The notes below the pieces were generated by a model. The model saw nothing but the letters and a program-made list of their open reading frames with translations, was not told the DNA's origin and searched no databases. A stretch of DNA of 64,000 bases from JAXGXJ01 sp963829545 (GTDB lineage Bacteria > Actinomycetota > Thermoleophilia > RBG-16-64-13), in the NCBI GenBank assembly GCA_963829545.1, contig CAWHIX010000010.1:1-64000 (forward strand), given 5' to 3'. This document shows positions 29,259-37,183 of this stretch, piece by piece. Positions within the stretch are counted from its first letter, which is position 1. Each line of letters starts with the position of its first letter. The position numbers and the translations under genes were made by a program.

Positions 29259-29296
29259 ATACCAAAAACAGTGTCATGGAAACACTCTTTTGGTAT
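29259..29296. repeat. Two-step inverted repeat (hairpin)
   Basis: Outer arms ATACCAAAA (29259-29267) and TTTTGGTAT (29288-29296) enclose inner arms AGTGT and ACACT around a 7-base loop. The A/T-rich arms stand out in this GC-rich DNA. Possible operator, attenuator or remnant of a mobile element. Confidence 0.5.
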
Positions 29297-29428
29297 TACT
29301 GAGGCCGGATTGACACTCGCGGCGCGTGAAGACGAGGGGCTGGAGGGGGTCACAGGGGAGGTCTATGAAGTGAGCCAACGTTCGTGCCGTGAACACGGCC
29401 TGCGCATTCAGCAACCAGGGGAGGGATC

Positions 29429-30756
29429 GTGAAGAGAAAGAGAATCCTGATCATGACCGTCGTTGTGCTTGTCGTCGGTCTCCTGTCGCTCGGGCTGCTT
29501 TCGGCCTGCGGGGAGGAAGAGGCTGAGACCACCACGTCTGCCGCGGCAGCGGAGACGACTACTACTGCCGCCGGAGCCGAGACCACGGCTGCCCCCAGCA
29601 GCGAGACTACCGTCGCCGCAGGCGGCTTCGAGGGCGAAATCGTCATCGGCGGCCTCTGCTCCCTGACCGGGGTGAGCGCCATGACCGGAGCAGAGCAGAA
29701 GTGGGCTCAGGAGAAGGCTGTCGCCGACATCAACGCCGCGGGCGGCGTCGACGTGGGTGGCAAGAAGATGGAACTCAAGCTCACGTTGATCGACGACAAG
29801 AGTGACGCCACCGAAGCGGCCGCGGCCATGGAGAAGCTGATCAAGGTGGAGAATCTCAACCTCATCTTGGGTACGCAGGTGGAGTCCGCTCAACATGGCG
29901 GCAGCCCTGGTAGCCGAGAAGTATCAGGCCTTCTTCCACATGACCACCACCTATACGAACTGGGTCCGCGAGAAGAAGTTCCAGTGGTCCATCCGACCTG
30001 TTCTTCGAACCGGCCGCCGTGGGTGAGGTGCCATTCCTGATGGTGGAGCTCATGCCCGAGGCCGAGCGCCCCCAGACGTGGGGCATGCTGACCGAGGACA
30101 ACCAGGACGGTCAGGGGCTGGGTGAAGGCGTCAAGGCCATGGCTGAGGCGCACAACGTCAATCTGGCCGTGTACGAGACCTTCACACCCGGCGCCAAGGA
30201 CTTCTCTTCGAGCATCCTCAAGTTCAAGGAAGCCAACGTCGATTCCATCGTCTGTTTCGTCTCGCCCGCCGATGGCATCACCTTCACCAAGCAGATGAAG
30301 GAACAGGACTACTCGCCCAAGTACATGATGGGCTGGAAGGGCTTTTGGCCCACCGAGTTCATGGAGGGACTGGGGCCTGACTCCGACTACATCTGCCACG
30401 ACGGTTTCTGGTCTGAAGATCTGCCCTACCCCGGTGCCAAAGAGCTCGGTGAGGCCTACAGGGCCGACCACGACGGCATCGACTCCGTGAGCATCGGTCT
30501 CATGTACGCCGCGGTGCAGATCCTGGCCCAGGCCATAGAACGGGCCGGATCGGTCGAGCCGGCCGCCGTCAGGGATCAGGTGTTCAAGGGCAAGTTCGAC
30601 GGCACCGTGATCGGTGATGTCCAGTACGACGAATTGGGCGTGTCCGACATACCGCCCCTGGGCCTGCAGTGGTTGAGCCAGAAGCGCGTGATCATCTATC
30701 CCGAGGCTCTGGCCAACGGCACTCTGGAATGGTTCGTACCCTGGGAACAGAGATAA
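29429..30756 (+). CDS. Branched-chain-amino-acid-type ABC substrate-binding lipoprotein, frameshifted
   Basis: ATG/GTG near 29429 after GGGAGGG. Lipoprotein signal ILIMTVVVLVVGLLSLGLLS plus AC, then a Thr/Ala/Glu-rich linker of about 45 residues. Mature domain: GEIVIGGLCSLTGVSAMTGA, NAAGGVDVGGKKMELKLTLI and DDKSDATEAAAAMEKLI, the standard start of LivJ-like periplasmic binding proteins (Peripla_BP_6). Frames change near 29890 and 29990. The rest reads MLTEDNQDGQGLGEGVKAMA, FTPGAKDFSSSILKFKEANV and GLMYAAVQILAQAIERAGSV, to a clean stop at 30756. No permease or ATPase genes of the Liv type are near. Ligand unknown. A strong terminator follows. Confidence 0.88.
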
Positions 30757-30823
30757 GGAGGCTCTGACTTTCGTTTCCGCTCGGCGGGTGCTACGCGGCG
30801 TCGTGGCGCTGCCGTGAACGCCA

Positions 30824-30862
30824 GGCCCCGCCCCTCCCTGATGATCGGGGAGGGGCGGGGCC
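30824..30862 (+). terminator. Strong rho-independent-type terminator
   Basis: A 15-bp perfect GC stem (ggccccgcccctccc) with a 9-base loop is followed by ttctt. It closes the binding-protein gene. Confidence 0.85.
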
Positions 30863-30889
30863 TTCTTGTGGCCGGGCGCCCTGCCCAAG

Positions 30890-30918
30890 AAGAAGAGGGG
30901 CGGCCTTGCGGCCGCCCC
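30890..30918 (-). terminator. Rho-independent terminator of the PPC-domain gene
   Basis: On the minus strand GGGGCGGCC and its complement enclose a 4-base loop (stem 30897-30905 and 30910-30918) and are followed by TCTTCTTCTT. It lies 29 bases after the stop of the DUF296 gene. Confidence 0.85.
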
Positions 30919-30946
30919 CTATCAGGCTCTCAAGAGACCCCCAGAC

Positions 30947-31372
30947 TCAGCCCCAGAGGGTGAGCCCCGTGTCGGTATCCAGCTTGCGGGTCACCGGCGG
31001 GCCCGTGAGAGTGGTCAGAAGGATCTCCATGTTGAAGACGATGGTGCCGGGTCCCACGTGGCCTCCAAAGCACCGGCCCTCCTCGTCGGAGAGGGTGATA
31101 TGCACGTGGACGATGGGCTCTCCGTTGAGAAGGGAGATGTTCCCCATCATGCTGATGACCTCGAGGTTCTTGTCCACCGCGATATCGAGCCAGGTCTTCT
31201 CGACCTGGTTGTAGTAGCGGAGGTTGGCCTTGGCGACCGCGCCTACGCCGGAGATCCAGGCCAGGTTGATGCCTTCCTGCCGCACGAAGTTCTGCATCTC
31301 GTCGATGAGGTCGGTTCCGAACGCCGGCCGCAGCACGTACGCGGGTCCCTGCTTCGCCTGCACTTTGTACAT
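30947..31372 (-). CDS. PPC/DUF296 domain DNA-binding-like protein
   Basis: About 141 residues from ATG 31372; GTG 31381 is an alternative. Single PPC (DUF296) domain: YVLRPAFGTDLIDEMQNFVR, INLAWISGVGAVAKANLRYY and VHVHITLSDEEGRCFGGHVG PGTIV, which contains the conserved metal-binding histidines of the trimeric fold. In plants the domain belongs to AT-hook proteins; bacterial stand-alone forms have unknown function, perhaps ligand-binding regulators. Intact gene, own terminator. Confidence 0.9.
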   Translation of the reverse strand: MYKVQAKQGPAYVLRPAFGTDLIDEMQNFVRQEGINLAWISGVGAVAKANLRYYNQVEKTWLDIAVDKNLEVISMMGNISLLNGEPIVHVHITLSDEEGRCFGGHVGPGTIVFNMEILLTTLTGPPVTRKLDTDTGLTLWG

Positions 31373-31450
31373 GTAGATCACCTGTCCCTGGTCGTGCTTA
31401 TCGCCACTGCGCTCGTCCGCCGGAAGGGCGGGGCCGCATCCGACGTCGTC

Positions 31451-32671
31451 TCAATCGTCCCACTTGAACTCGGGCGCGTTGTGCTGATCCCAGATCTCCT
31501 CGGTGGCATCCTCAAGGGCCCTCTCCTCATCGCGGGGCATCTCGGTGATGAGCACCGTCGGGTCGCTGAGCAACTGCACCTCCAACTCAGAGGCATCTAC
31601 GCGCCCATCGTCGTTGATGGATGCGTTCTTATCCTTGAAGCACTCGTTCAGCTCGTCCAGTTCCATGCCCTCCCGGTAGAGGGAGACCCTATCGCCGGAA
31701 AGCCCTTCGCGGCGCAACTCGACCAGATACTGGTACCAGACTATGTCCCAGCAGATGGTCACCAAGACGCGAGGGTCCATGCCGGCCACCTTGGAGAAGT
31801 TGACCCGAGGCTTGCCCAGGCTGCGGCGCACGTCGCGCATGCGCGACGTGAAGGGACTTTCATTGAAGTAGCGCTGGGCCCACTGCACTTCCTCGAGGCT
31901 GAAGATGTCGGCCGGTGTGGGCGCGGACGGGGGGGCGGTGTCGGCGGCCGCGTAAGAGGCGGCGGGTGTGCTCACGGTGGTCCAGTAGCCGGCCATGTCG
32001 GCCTCCTGGGTGAGGTCGGGATCGAACTCGGCCGCGTCCGGCACGTTGGTGGACGGCGCGGGGATGAAGACCGGGGGAGGTCCCTCGCCTTCGAGGGGAG
32101 GTCCCTCGCCGCCGGCCGGCTCAGCGTCCTGAGCGGGGACGAAGACCGTGGCCTCGGTGTCGGTGGCAGCCCCTTGCACCGCGGCGGCTCCGCCGGTGAC
32201 TACCAGAAGAGACTCCGCTTCCCGAAGACGGTTACGCGTCTTCTCGAGCTCGCCTTCGAGGCTCTTGACGCGGTTCTCCATCGTGGCGTTCTTGTCTATG
32301 GAATCGGTGACGACCCCCGCCGCGAAGCGCTCCAGCGAGTTAGCCAGCCGCTCGAGGGCCGTCTGCATCTCGCCCTGCAGGGTGATGAGGTCGGCGACGG
32401 GGCTCAGGAGTTCCTTGGTCATCTCCATGGGGTCCAAGTCGCCGCCGGCTTCGGGGTCCGGGTCACTCCGGGCGGCGCCTCGCTCATCGTCGCCGAAGGG
32501 ACCTCGCGCGACATTTCCATCGCTTCCGAAGGTCGCTCCCGCATAGCATTCCGGGCACAGTCGTGCGAAAGTGCCGTCCGCGAACTCCTGGATGACTACC
32601 TCGTTCCCCAGCTCGGCCGCGCAGATCTCGCAGTGGTCCTCGGCGGGAAAGACATCGTCAGGAAAAGCCAT
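31451..32671 (-). CDS. Unrecognised protein: zinc ribbon, coiled coil, linker and C-terminal domain
   Basis: 406 residues. ATG 32671 follows GGAGG eight bases away; longer frames upstream have no such site. Residues 10-50 hold HCEICAAELG and LCPECYAG, two CxxC pairs typical of a zinc ribbon. Residues 85-175 form a predicted coiled coil (LQGEMQTALERLANSLERFA, MENRVKSLEGELEKTRNRLR). A Pro/Ala/Glu-rich linker runs to about 275. A well-ordered C-terminal domain follows: IFSLEEVQWAQRYFNESPFT, RMRDVRRSLGKPRVNFSKVA, VLVTICWDIVWYQYLVELRR and a very acidic end. There is no membrane segment. I know no family with this order. Separate transcription unit. Confidence 0.75.
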   Translation of the reverse strand: MAFPDDVFPAEDHCEICAAELGNEVVIQEFADGTFARLCPECYAGATFGSDGNVARGPFGDDERGAARSDPDPEAGGDLDPMEMTKELLSPVADLITLQGEMQTALERLANSLERFAAGVVTDSIDKNATMENRVKSLEGELEKTRNRLREAESLLVVTGGAAAVQGAATDTEATVFVPAQDAEPAGGEGPPLEGEGPPPVFIPAPSTNVPDAAEFDPDLTQEADMAGYWTTVSTPAASYAAADTAPPSAPTPADIFSLEEVQWAQRYFNESPFTSRMRDVRRSLGKPRVNFSKVAGMDPRVLVTICWDIVWYQYLVELRREGLSGDRVSLYREGMELDELNECFKDKNASINDDGRVDASELEVQLLSDPTVLITEMPRDEERALEDATEEIWDQHNAPEFKWDD

Positions 32672-32872
32672 CGTGCATGCCTCCTTCCCCGTCGCATGCC
32701 GCCCTCCGGGGAAATGCCTGTGTGGTTCGCTGCAGTATAGCAGTCGCTCCCGGCGCGGGGTCCGTCGGGAGGCGGCCCCGCGGCGCCCTGCGCAGCAGGC
32801 AGCGCGCAGGGCGAGACGTCGGTCGTGGTAGGCTTGAGACCTGATCACCCGAGCTTGTAGACGGGGGCCGTC

Positions 32873-33541
32873 GTGACTAGACTCACCGATCTCGCACTGA
32901 CGATAGAACTGGCCGGCTTCCTGGAGGCGCAGGGCGAAGCCCTGCGCCATCCCCGAGCCAAGGATGCGGCCGCCCGCGCCCTCCAGGAGGCCCAGGGGCG
33001 CGTCGCGCCCGCTCTGGTGTACGAGTGGCTGCCGGTGGAGGTTGTCGGCAAGTCCCAGGCGCGGGTGGGCGAGGTGCTCTTTCGCCTCGGCCATCACGCC
33101 GACCTCCTGGCGCCGGCCCGCGAAGCCTTCGTGTGCGTGGCCACCATCGGGCCGGCCCTCGAAGAGCGGGCTCGGGAGCTGGCTGCGACGGGCGAGACCT
33201 TCGACAGCTACGTGCTCGGCGAAGTGGGGGTCTATGCCGTGGGCACCCTCATGCAACGGGCGCACCGGCTGGTCGAGGAAGAGGCGGCGGCCAGGGGCTG
33301 GGGCGTGGGGGCCGAGTTGGCTCCGGGTCAACTGGCGGGCTGGGACGTGGGCGAGCAGAACCTGCTCTGCAGCCTCGTCGACGTAGCCTCCATCGGTGTG
33401 CACGTCACCGACGCGGGCATGCTCTCGCCGCAGAAGTCGGTTTCGCTCATGGTGGGCGCGGGTCCCGACTACAAGTCGGCAGAGGTACGGTCGCCCTGCG
33501 AATTCTGCGACAAGGGCGATACCTGCCGCTACCGGCACTGA
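32873..33541 (+). CDS. MetH-activation-domain protein (corrinoid reactivation type)
   Basis: 222 residues from GTG 32873. It resembles the vitamin B12-dependent methionine synthase activation region found as a separate protein in anaerobes: FVCVATIGPALEERARELAA, LGEVGVYAVGTLMQRAHRLV, LAPGQLAGWDVGEQNLLCSL and the hallmark TDAGMLSPQKSVSLMVGAGP. The end has CEFCDKGDTCRYRH, a CxxC-x5-C motif that probably binds zinc or an Fe-S cluster. In MetH this domain lets the cobalamin be reduced and re-methylated. No corrinoid-binding or methyltransferase gene follows. The MoaD-like gene downstream is 116 bases away and co-oriented. Confidence 0.85.
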   Translation: MTRLTDLALTIELAGFLEAQGEALRHPRAKDAAARALQEAQGRVAPALVYEWLPVEVVGKSQARVGEVLFRLGHHADLLAPAREAFVCVATIGPALEERARELAATGETFDSYVLGEVGVYAVGTLMQRAHRLVEEEAAARGWGVGAELAPGQLAGWDVGEQNLLCSLVDVASIGVHVTDAGMLSPQKSVSLMVGAGPDYKSAEVRSPCEFCDKGDTCRYRH

Positions 33542-33656
33542 AGGTCCCCTCGTGTACGGCGGACTGAGCCGCCGCGTCCGGCGTTAGGCTTCTTCCTGGA
33601 CCACGCCGGCGTCGTGCTCGGGGCCGTGTTCCGGGCCGTGCTAGACTTCTGCGACC

Positions 33657-33887
33657 ATGATCCACGTTCGCCTGTATGCCGATCTGCGCCCCCTGGACGA
33701 GCCGGACAAGAAGCAATTCCAGGTCGAGTCCCGGCGGGGCCTGACGGTAGCGGACGTGGTCCGCGAGGCGCGCGTCCCTGACGGGGCGATCGGGATCGTG
33801 GTGATCAACGGACGGGCGGGGAGCCTGGGTTCGTCGCTCGCCGAAGGCGACCGCGTGGCGATCTTTCCCGTCGTCTCCGGCGGATGA
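33657..33887 (+). CDS. MoaD/ThiS-family sulfur-carrier protein
   Basis: 76 residues with a beta-grasp pattern: MIHVRLYADLRPLDEPDKKQ, GLTVADVVREARVPDGAIGI and VVINGRAGSLGSSLAEGDRV, ending IFPVVSGG. The C-terminal Gly-Gly is the site adenylated and thiolated by a MoeB/ThiF partner. It could serve molybdopterin, tungstopterin or another thio-transfer pathway; the Mo-enzyme genes at 48-51 kb make the first plausible. No moaE or moeB is beside it. Ends 33 bases before the aminotransferase gene, so probably one operon. Confidence 0.9.
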   Translation: MIHVRLYADLRPLDEPDKKQFQVESRRGLTVADVVREARVPDGAIGIVVINGRAGSLGSSLAEGDRVAIFPVVSGG

Positions 33888-33920
33888 CCCGTATTCTCAC
33901 CCTGGAGTGGAGGTAGGTAT

Positions 33921-35123
33921 ATGCCGGTCGAGAACTGGACAGTGGCCAAACGGATGATCGAGCTCACCCAGACCGCCTCCTGGATCAGGAAGATGTTCGA
34001 GGAAGGCATGCGTCTGGCCGCCATCCACGGGCGAGACAAGATCTTCGACCTCAGCATCGGGAACCCCAACGTGGAACCTCCCGAGGAGTTCCGGCGCGTA
34101 TTGAAGGAAGTGGCCTGCGACCTGACGCCCGGGAGGCATGGCTACATGCAGAACGCGGGCTACACCGAGACCCGCGAGGCGGTGGCCGCCTATCTCACTG
34201 CCGACCAGGGGATCCCCGTGGGCTGCGACAACGTGATCATGACGGTCGGAGCCGGCGGCGCGCTCAACGTCATCTTTCGCACCATCCTCGACCCGGGCGA
34301 CGAAGTGATCATCGCCAAGCCCTACTTCGTGGAGTACGGCAACTATCTCAGCAATCACTTCGGCGTGCTCGTGCCGGTGGACAGCGCGGAGGATTTCGAC
34401 CTCGACATCGACGCGATCGAACAGGCCATCCGTCCCGCCACCAGGGCGGTGCTGGTCAATTCGCCCAACAATCCTACGGGCCGCATCTACCCGGCTTCAA
34501 CGTTGTCCGCTCTTGGCGACCTTCTCCGGCGCAAGACCAAGGAGATGGGCCGCATCATCTACCTCATCTCCGACGAGCCCTACCGGCGCATCGTTTTCGA
34601 CGGCAATAGGGTGCCGCCCTGCCTGGCTGCGTACGAGAACACGCTCATCGCCACCAGCTATTCCAAGGAACTCTCGCTCGCCGGCGAGCGCATCGGGTAC
34701 GTGGCGGCCAACCCGGCGATCGAGGGGATCGGCCAGCTCGTGGCAGGTCTGATCCTCGCCAACCGGGTCCTCGGCTTCATCAATGCGCCCGCTTTCATGC
34801 AGCGGGTGGTCGCGCGCCTGCAGGGTGTAGAGGTGGACGTCACCCTCTACCAGGAGAACCGGGACCGGTTGTACGAGGGCCTGACCGAGGTGGGCTACGA
34901 CATCCAGAAGCCCCAGGGCTCGTTCTACATGTTCCCCAAGTCGCCGCTGGAGGACGATTTGGCTTTCAGCGCGGAGTTGCTCGAGCGCTTGGTGCTCGTG
35001 ACCCCCGGGGTGGGGTTCGGCTTCCCCGGCTACTTCCGGATCGCCTACTGCGTGGAGAAGCGGGTGGTCGAGGGTGCCCTGCCCGTGCTGCAGGAAGTGG
35101 GGGCGAAGTACCTCAAACGCTAG
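33921..35123 (+). CDS. Class I aminotransferase (PLP)
   Basis: 400 residues, ATG after GGAGGTAGGT. Fold type I aminotransferase: FDLSIGNPNVEPPEEFRRVL, NVIMTVGAGGALNVIFRTIL, AVLVNSPNNPTGRIYPASTL, YLISDEPYRRIVFDG and the PLP Lys in ATSYSKELSLAGERIGYVAA. The C-terminal QGSFYMFPKSPLEDD and GYFRIAYCV complete the family pattern. Substrate probably aspartate or an aromatic/branched amino acid; the motif set is most like the pyridoxal aminotransferases of anaerobic bacteria annotated as aspartate type. Intact. Likely co-transcribed with the MoaD-like gene. Confidence 0.92.
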   Translation: MPVENWTVAKRMIELTQTASWIRKMFEEGMRLAAIHGRDKIFDLSIGNPNVEPPEEFRRVLKEVACDLTPGRHGYMQNAGYTETREAVAAYLTADQGIPVGCDNVIMTVGAGGALNVIFRTILDPGDEVIIAKPYFVEYGNYLSNHFGVLVPVDSAEDFDLDIDAIEQAIRPATRAVLVNSPNNPTGRIYPASTLSALGDLLRRKTKEMGRIIYLISDEPYRRIVFDGNRVPPCLAAYENTLIATSYSKELSLAGERIGYVAANPAIEGIGQLVAGLILANRVLGFINAPAFMQRVVARLQGVEVDVTLYQENRDRLYEGLTEVGYDIQKPQGSFYMFPKSPLEDDLAFSAELLERLVLVTPGVGFGFPGYFRIAYCVEKRVVEGALPVLQEVGAKYLKR

Positions 35124-35342
35124 GCGGCTGCTGAAGAACGAAGCCCCGGCCGCCAGAACGCACTAGGCGGCGCGAAAGCGCGTCCTCGGTCGCGCCGATC
35201 GCGTTCTTGCTGCGAGGCGTCCTTCATCGGCAGCCCGCTAGGGACGCCTGGAGATCGACTGTGGGCGGCTACTGACGCTTGCCTTGCTGCTTGTAGCTGA
35301 GGGATCGGATCGCCACCGAGTAGACCAGACGTCATCCGGAAG

Positions 35343-35762
35343 TCATCCTCGGCAAACGGGCAGATCCTTGGCCTGGGGGTCGTACTTGCCCACGATCAGG
35401 CGCAGCGCTTCCTCGCGCTCGGCGCGTTTCTCCAGACGGACAGCCAAGCCCTCGACGAGGACCGAGCGGTACGCGAACGCGTCCGCGCAGGGCGCCGGGC
35501 CCTGGTCGAAAGCCGCATCGACTACCACGGCGAGACAGACGCGGGGATCCATCGCCAGCGCCCGGGTCTTGCGTCCCTCGCCGGTGTGGAAGACGATGCG
35601 GCCCCACCCCTCCGATCCCTCGGGACAGTCGTACGCGAAGCAGATGGGGATCACGTACGGGCCGCCCTCCACCATGGATAGGTAGGCGATCCGGGCCGAC
35701 TCGAGCACGTCTCTCGCTTCGGTCCTCTCCCGCCCGGACGGCGGGCGCGTCTCCTCGGTCAT
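35343..35762 (-). CDS. Pyridoxamine 5'-phosphate oxidase-like flavin-binding protein
   Basis: 139 residues from ATG 35762, preceded by GAAGGAGGC; a longer frame to 35819 has no ribosome site. Split-barrel motifs: RDVLESARIAYLSMVEGGPY, VIPICFAYDC, GRIVFHTGEGRKTRALAMDP and RVCLAVV, then YRSVLVEGLAVRLEKRAERE. It belongs to the NimA/PNPOx-like group that binds FMN, F420 or heme. The usual His at the VIP region is absent, so the activity is open. Its end faces the end of the aminotransferase gene. Confidence 0.88.
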   Translation of the reverse strand: MTEETRPPSGRERTEARDVLESARIAYLSMVEGGPYVIPICFAYDCPEGSEGWGRIVFHTGEGRKTRALAMDPRVCLAVVVDAAFDQGPAPCADAFAYRSVLVEGLAVRLEKRAEREEALRLIVGKYDPQAKDLPVCRG

Positions 35763-35886
35763 GGCTGAGCCTCCTTCTGGTGAAGCCTGCTCCGGGTAGA
35801 GACTTCTCTTCTCCTCCACGATACCGGATGTCCGTCCTCGCCCCTATAATGAACGAGGTCGAGCCGGGGGAGCGAAGGGACGAGCA

Positions 35887-37102
35887 TTGAAATACGTGGT
35901 TCTCATCATGGACGGAGCATCTGGGTGGCCCATCGAGGCCTTCGCCGGGCGCACTTCCTTGGAAGCCGCGAGTCTGCCCAATCTCGACCGCCTTGCCGGC
36001 CAGGGCACGCTCGGGCTGGCCCACACCGTGCCGGAGGGGATGGAGCCCTCGAGCGCGATCGCCTGCATGAGTCTTCTGGGATTCGATCCCGCTCTCTACT
36101 ACGCTGGACGCGGTCCCATCGAGGCCATGGCCATGGGTATCGAGTTGGAGCCCGGTGAGGTGGCCATGCGCTGCAGCCTGGTGACGGTGGCCGACGGTGC
36201 CATGGCGAGTTACTCCGCGGGGAACATCACCTCCCAGGAGGCCGCAGTGCTGGTCGAGGCCCTGCAGCAGGAGTTGGGCGACGAGCGGGTGTGCTTCCAT
36301 GCCGGCGTGGGCTTTCGCCAGATCCTGACCGTCAAGGAAGGCGCCGACCTCCTGGCCACCAGCTTCGCCGCCGCGCACGACACCAGCGACCGACCGGTCG
36401 CCGATGCTATTCCGAAGGGACCGGGCGCATCGCTGGCGTTATCACTCATGGAGAGGTCGAAGGCGATCCTGGCCGGACATCCCGTCAATCAAGACCGGGT
36501 CGCCCGCGGGCTTCCTCCGGCGACGCAGATCTGGCTCTTCTGGCCGGGCATGCGGCCCGGGTGCATGCCCACCTTCTCCTCGCTCTACGGACGTTCCGCC
36601 GCGCTGACTTCCGGGGTCGACCTCCTGCGCGGACTCGCCATGCAGACGGGAGTGGCCGTCCTCGACATCCCGGGAGTGACCGACGAGGCCGACAACGACT
36701 ACCAGGGCCAGATGGCCGGCGCCCTCGCGGCTCTGGACGATCACGACGTTGGTGTTCGTGCACGTGGAGGCGCCCGACGAAGAAGCGCATGCGGGCGACG
36801 CCGCCGGCAAGGTCCTGGCTGAGGAGCGCATCGACGCACTCATGGTGGGGCAGGTCATGGCCCGGCGGGCGGCGGGCGACGAACTGCGTCTTCTGGTGAT
36901 GCCCGACCACCCGACTCCGGTGGCCATCAAGACCCACGTGGCCGAGCCGGTGCCCTTCTTGATGTGGGGGACGGGAGTGCCTGGGAACGGAGCCACCGCC
37001 TTCAACGAGGCGGAGGCCCGGGCCACGGGCTTCGCCGTGGCGCCGGGCCACCTGCTCATGCAGAGGTTCCTCAGCGGGGACTGCGGGGCGGCGACGGAGT
37101 AG
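35887..37102 (+). CDS. apgM: Cofactor-independent phosphoglycerate mutase (archaeal type), one frameshift
   Basis: Starts at TTG 35887 with a GGGAGCGAAGGG site upstream. Full length about 404 residues. Motifs: KYVVLIMDGASGWPIEA (metal-binding Asp), SSAIACMSLLGFDPALYYAG with the phosphate-accepting Ser region, GRGPIEAMAMGIELEPGEVA and MRCSLVT; then, after a shift near 36745, FVHVEAPDEEAHAGDAAGKV and LLVMPDHPTPVAIKTHVAEP, which hold the late metal ligands. This is the ApgM branch of the alkaline phosphatase superfamily. It interconverts 3- and 2-phosphoglycerate, in glycolysis. Related phosphonopyruvate decarboxylase-like proteins have a similar core, so the assignment is not absolute. Confidence 0.88.
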
Positions 37103-37183
37103 ACTCCCGGGCCGGACCGGGTCCAGCCCTCGTGTCGTCTGTCGGCCAGGCCGCCCTCGTCCGCCGCGGCGGAGCGGCGGTCG

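Larger units (their letters stand above)
28990..29428. other. Regulatory gap between divergent genes
   Basis: About 440 bases with no coding frame I believe. It is richer in A and T than its surroundings, and it carries the palindrome and the long hairpin listed separately. The promoters of both the tetR/uroD unit and the binding-protein gene must lie here. A TTGACA at 29315-29320 has no good -10 partner. Confidence 0.5.

Noticed and set aside
32672..33538. Long N-terminal extension of the zinc-ribbon protein
   Set aside because: The frame is open only because it is antisense to the MetH-activation gene; a strong ribosome site marks the start at 32671.
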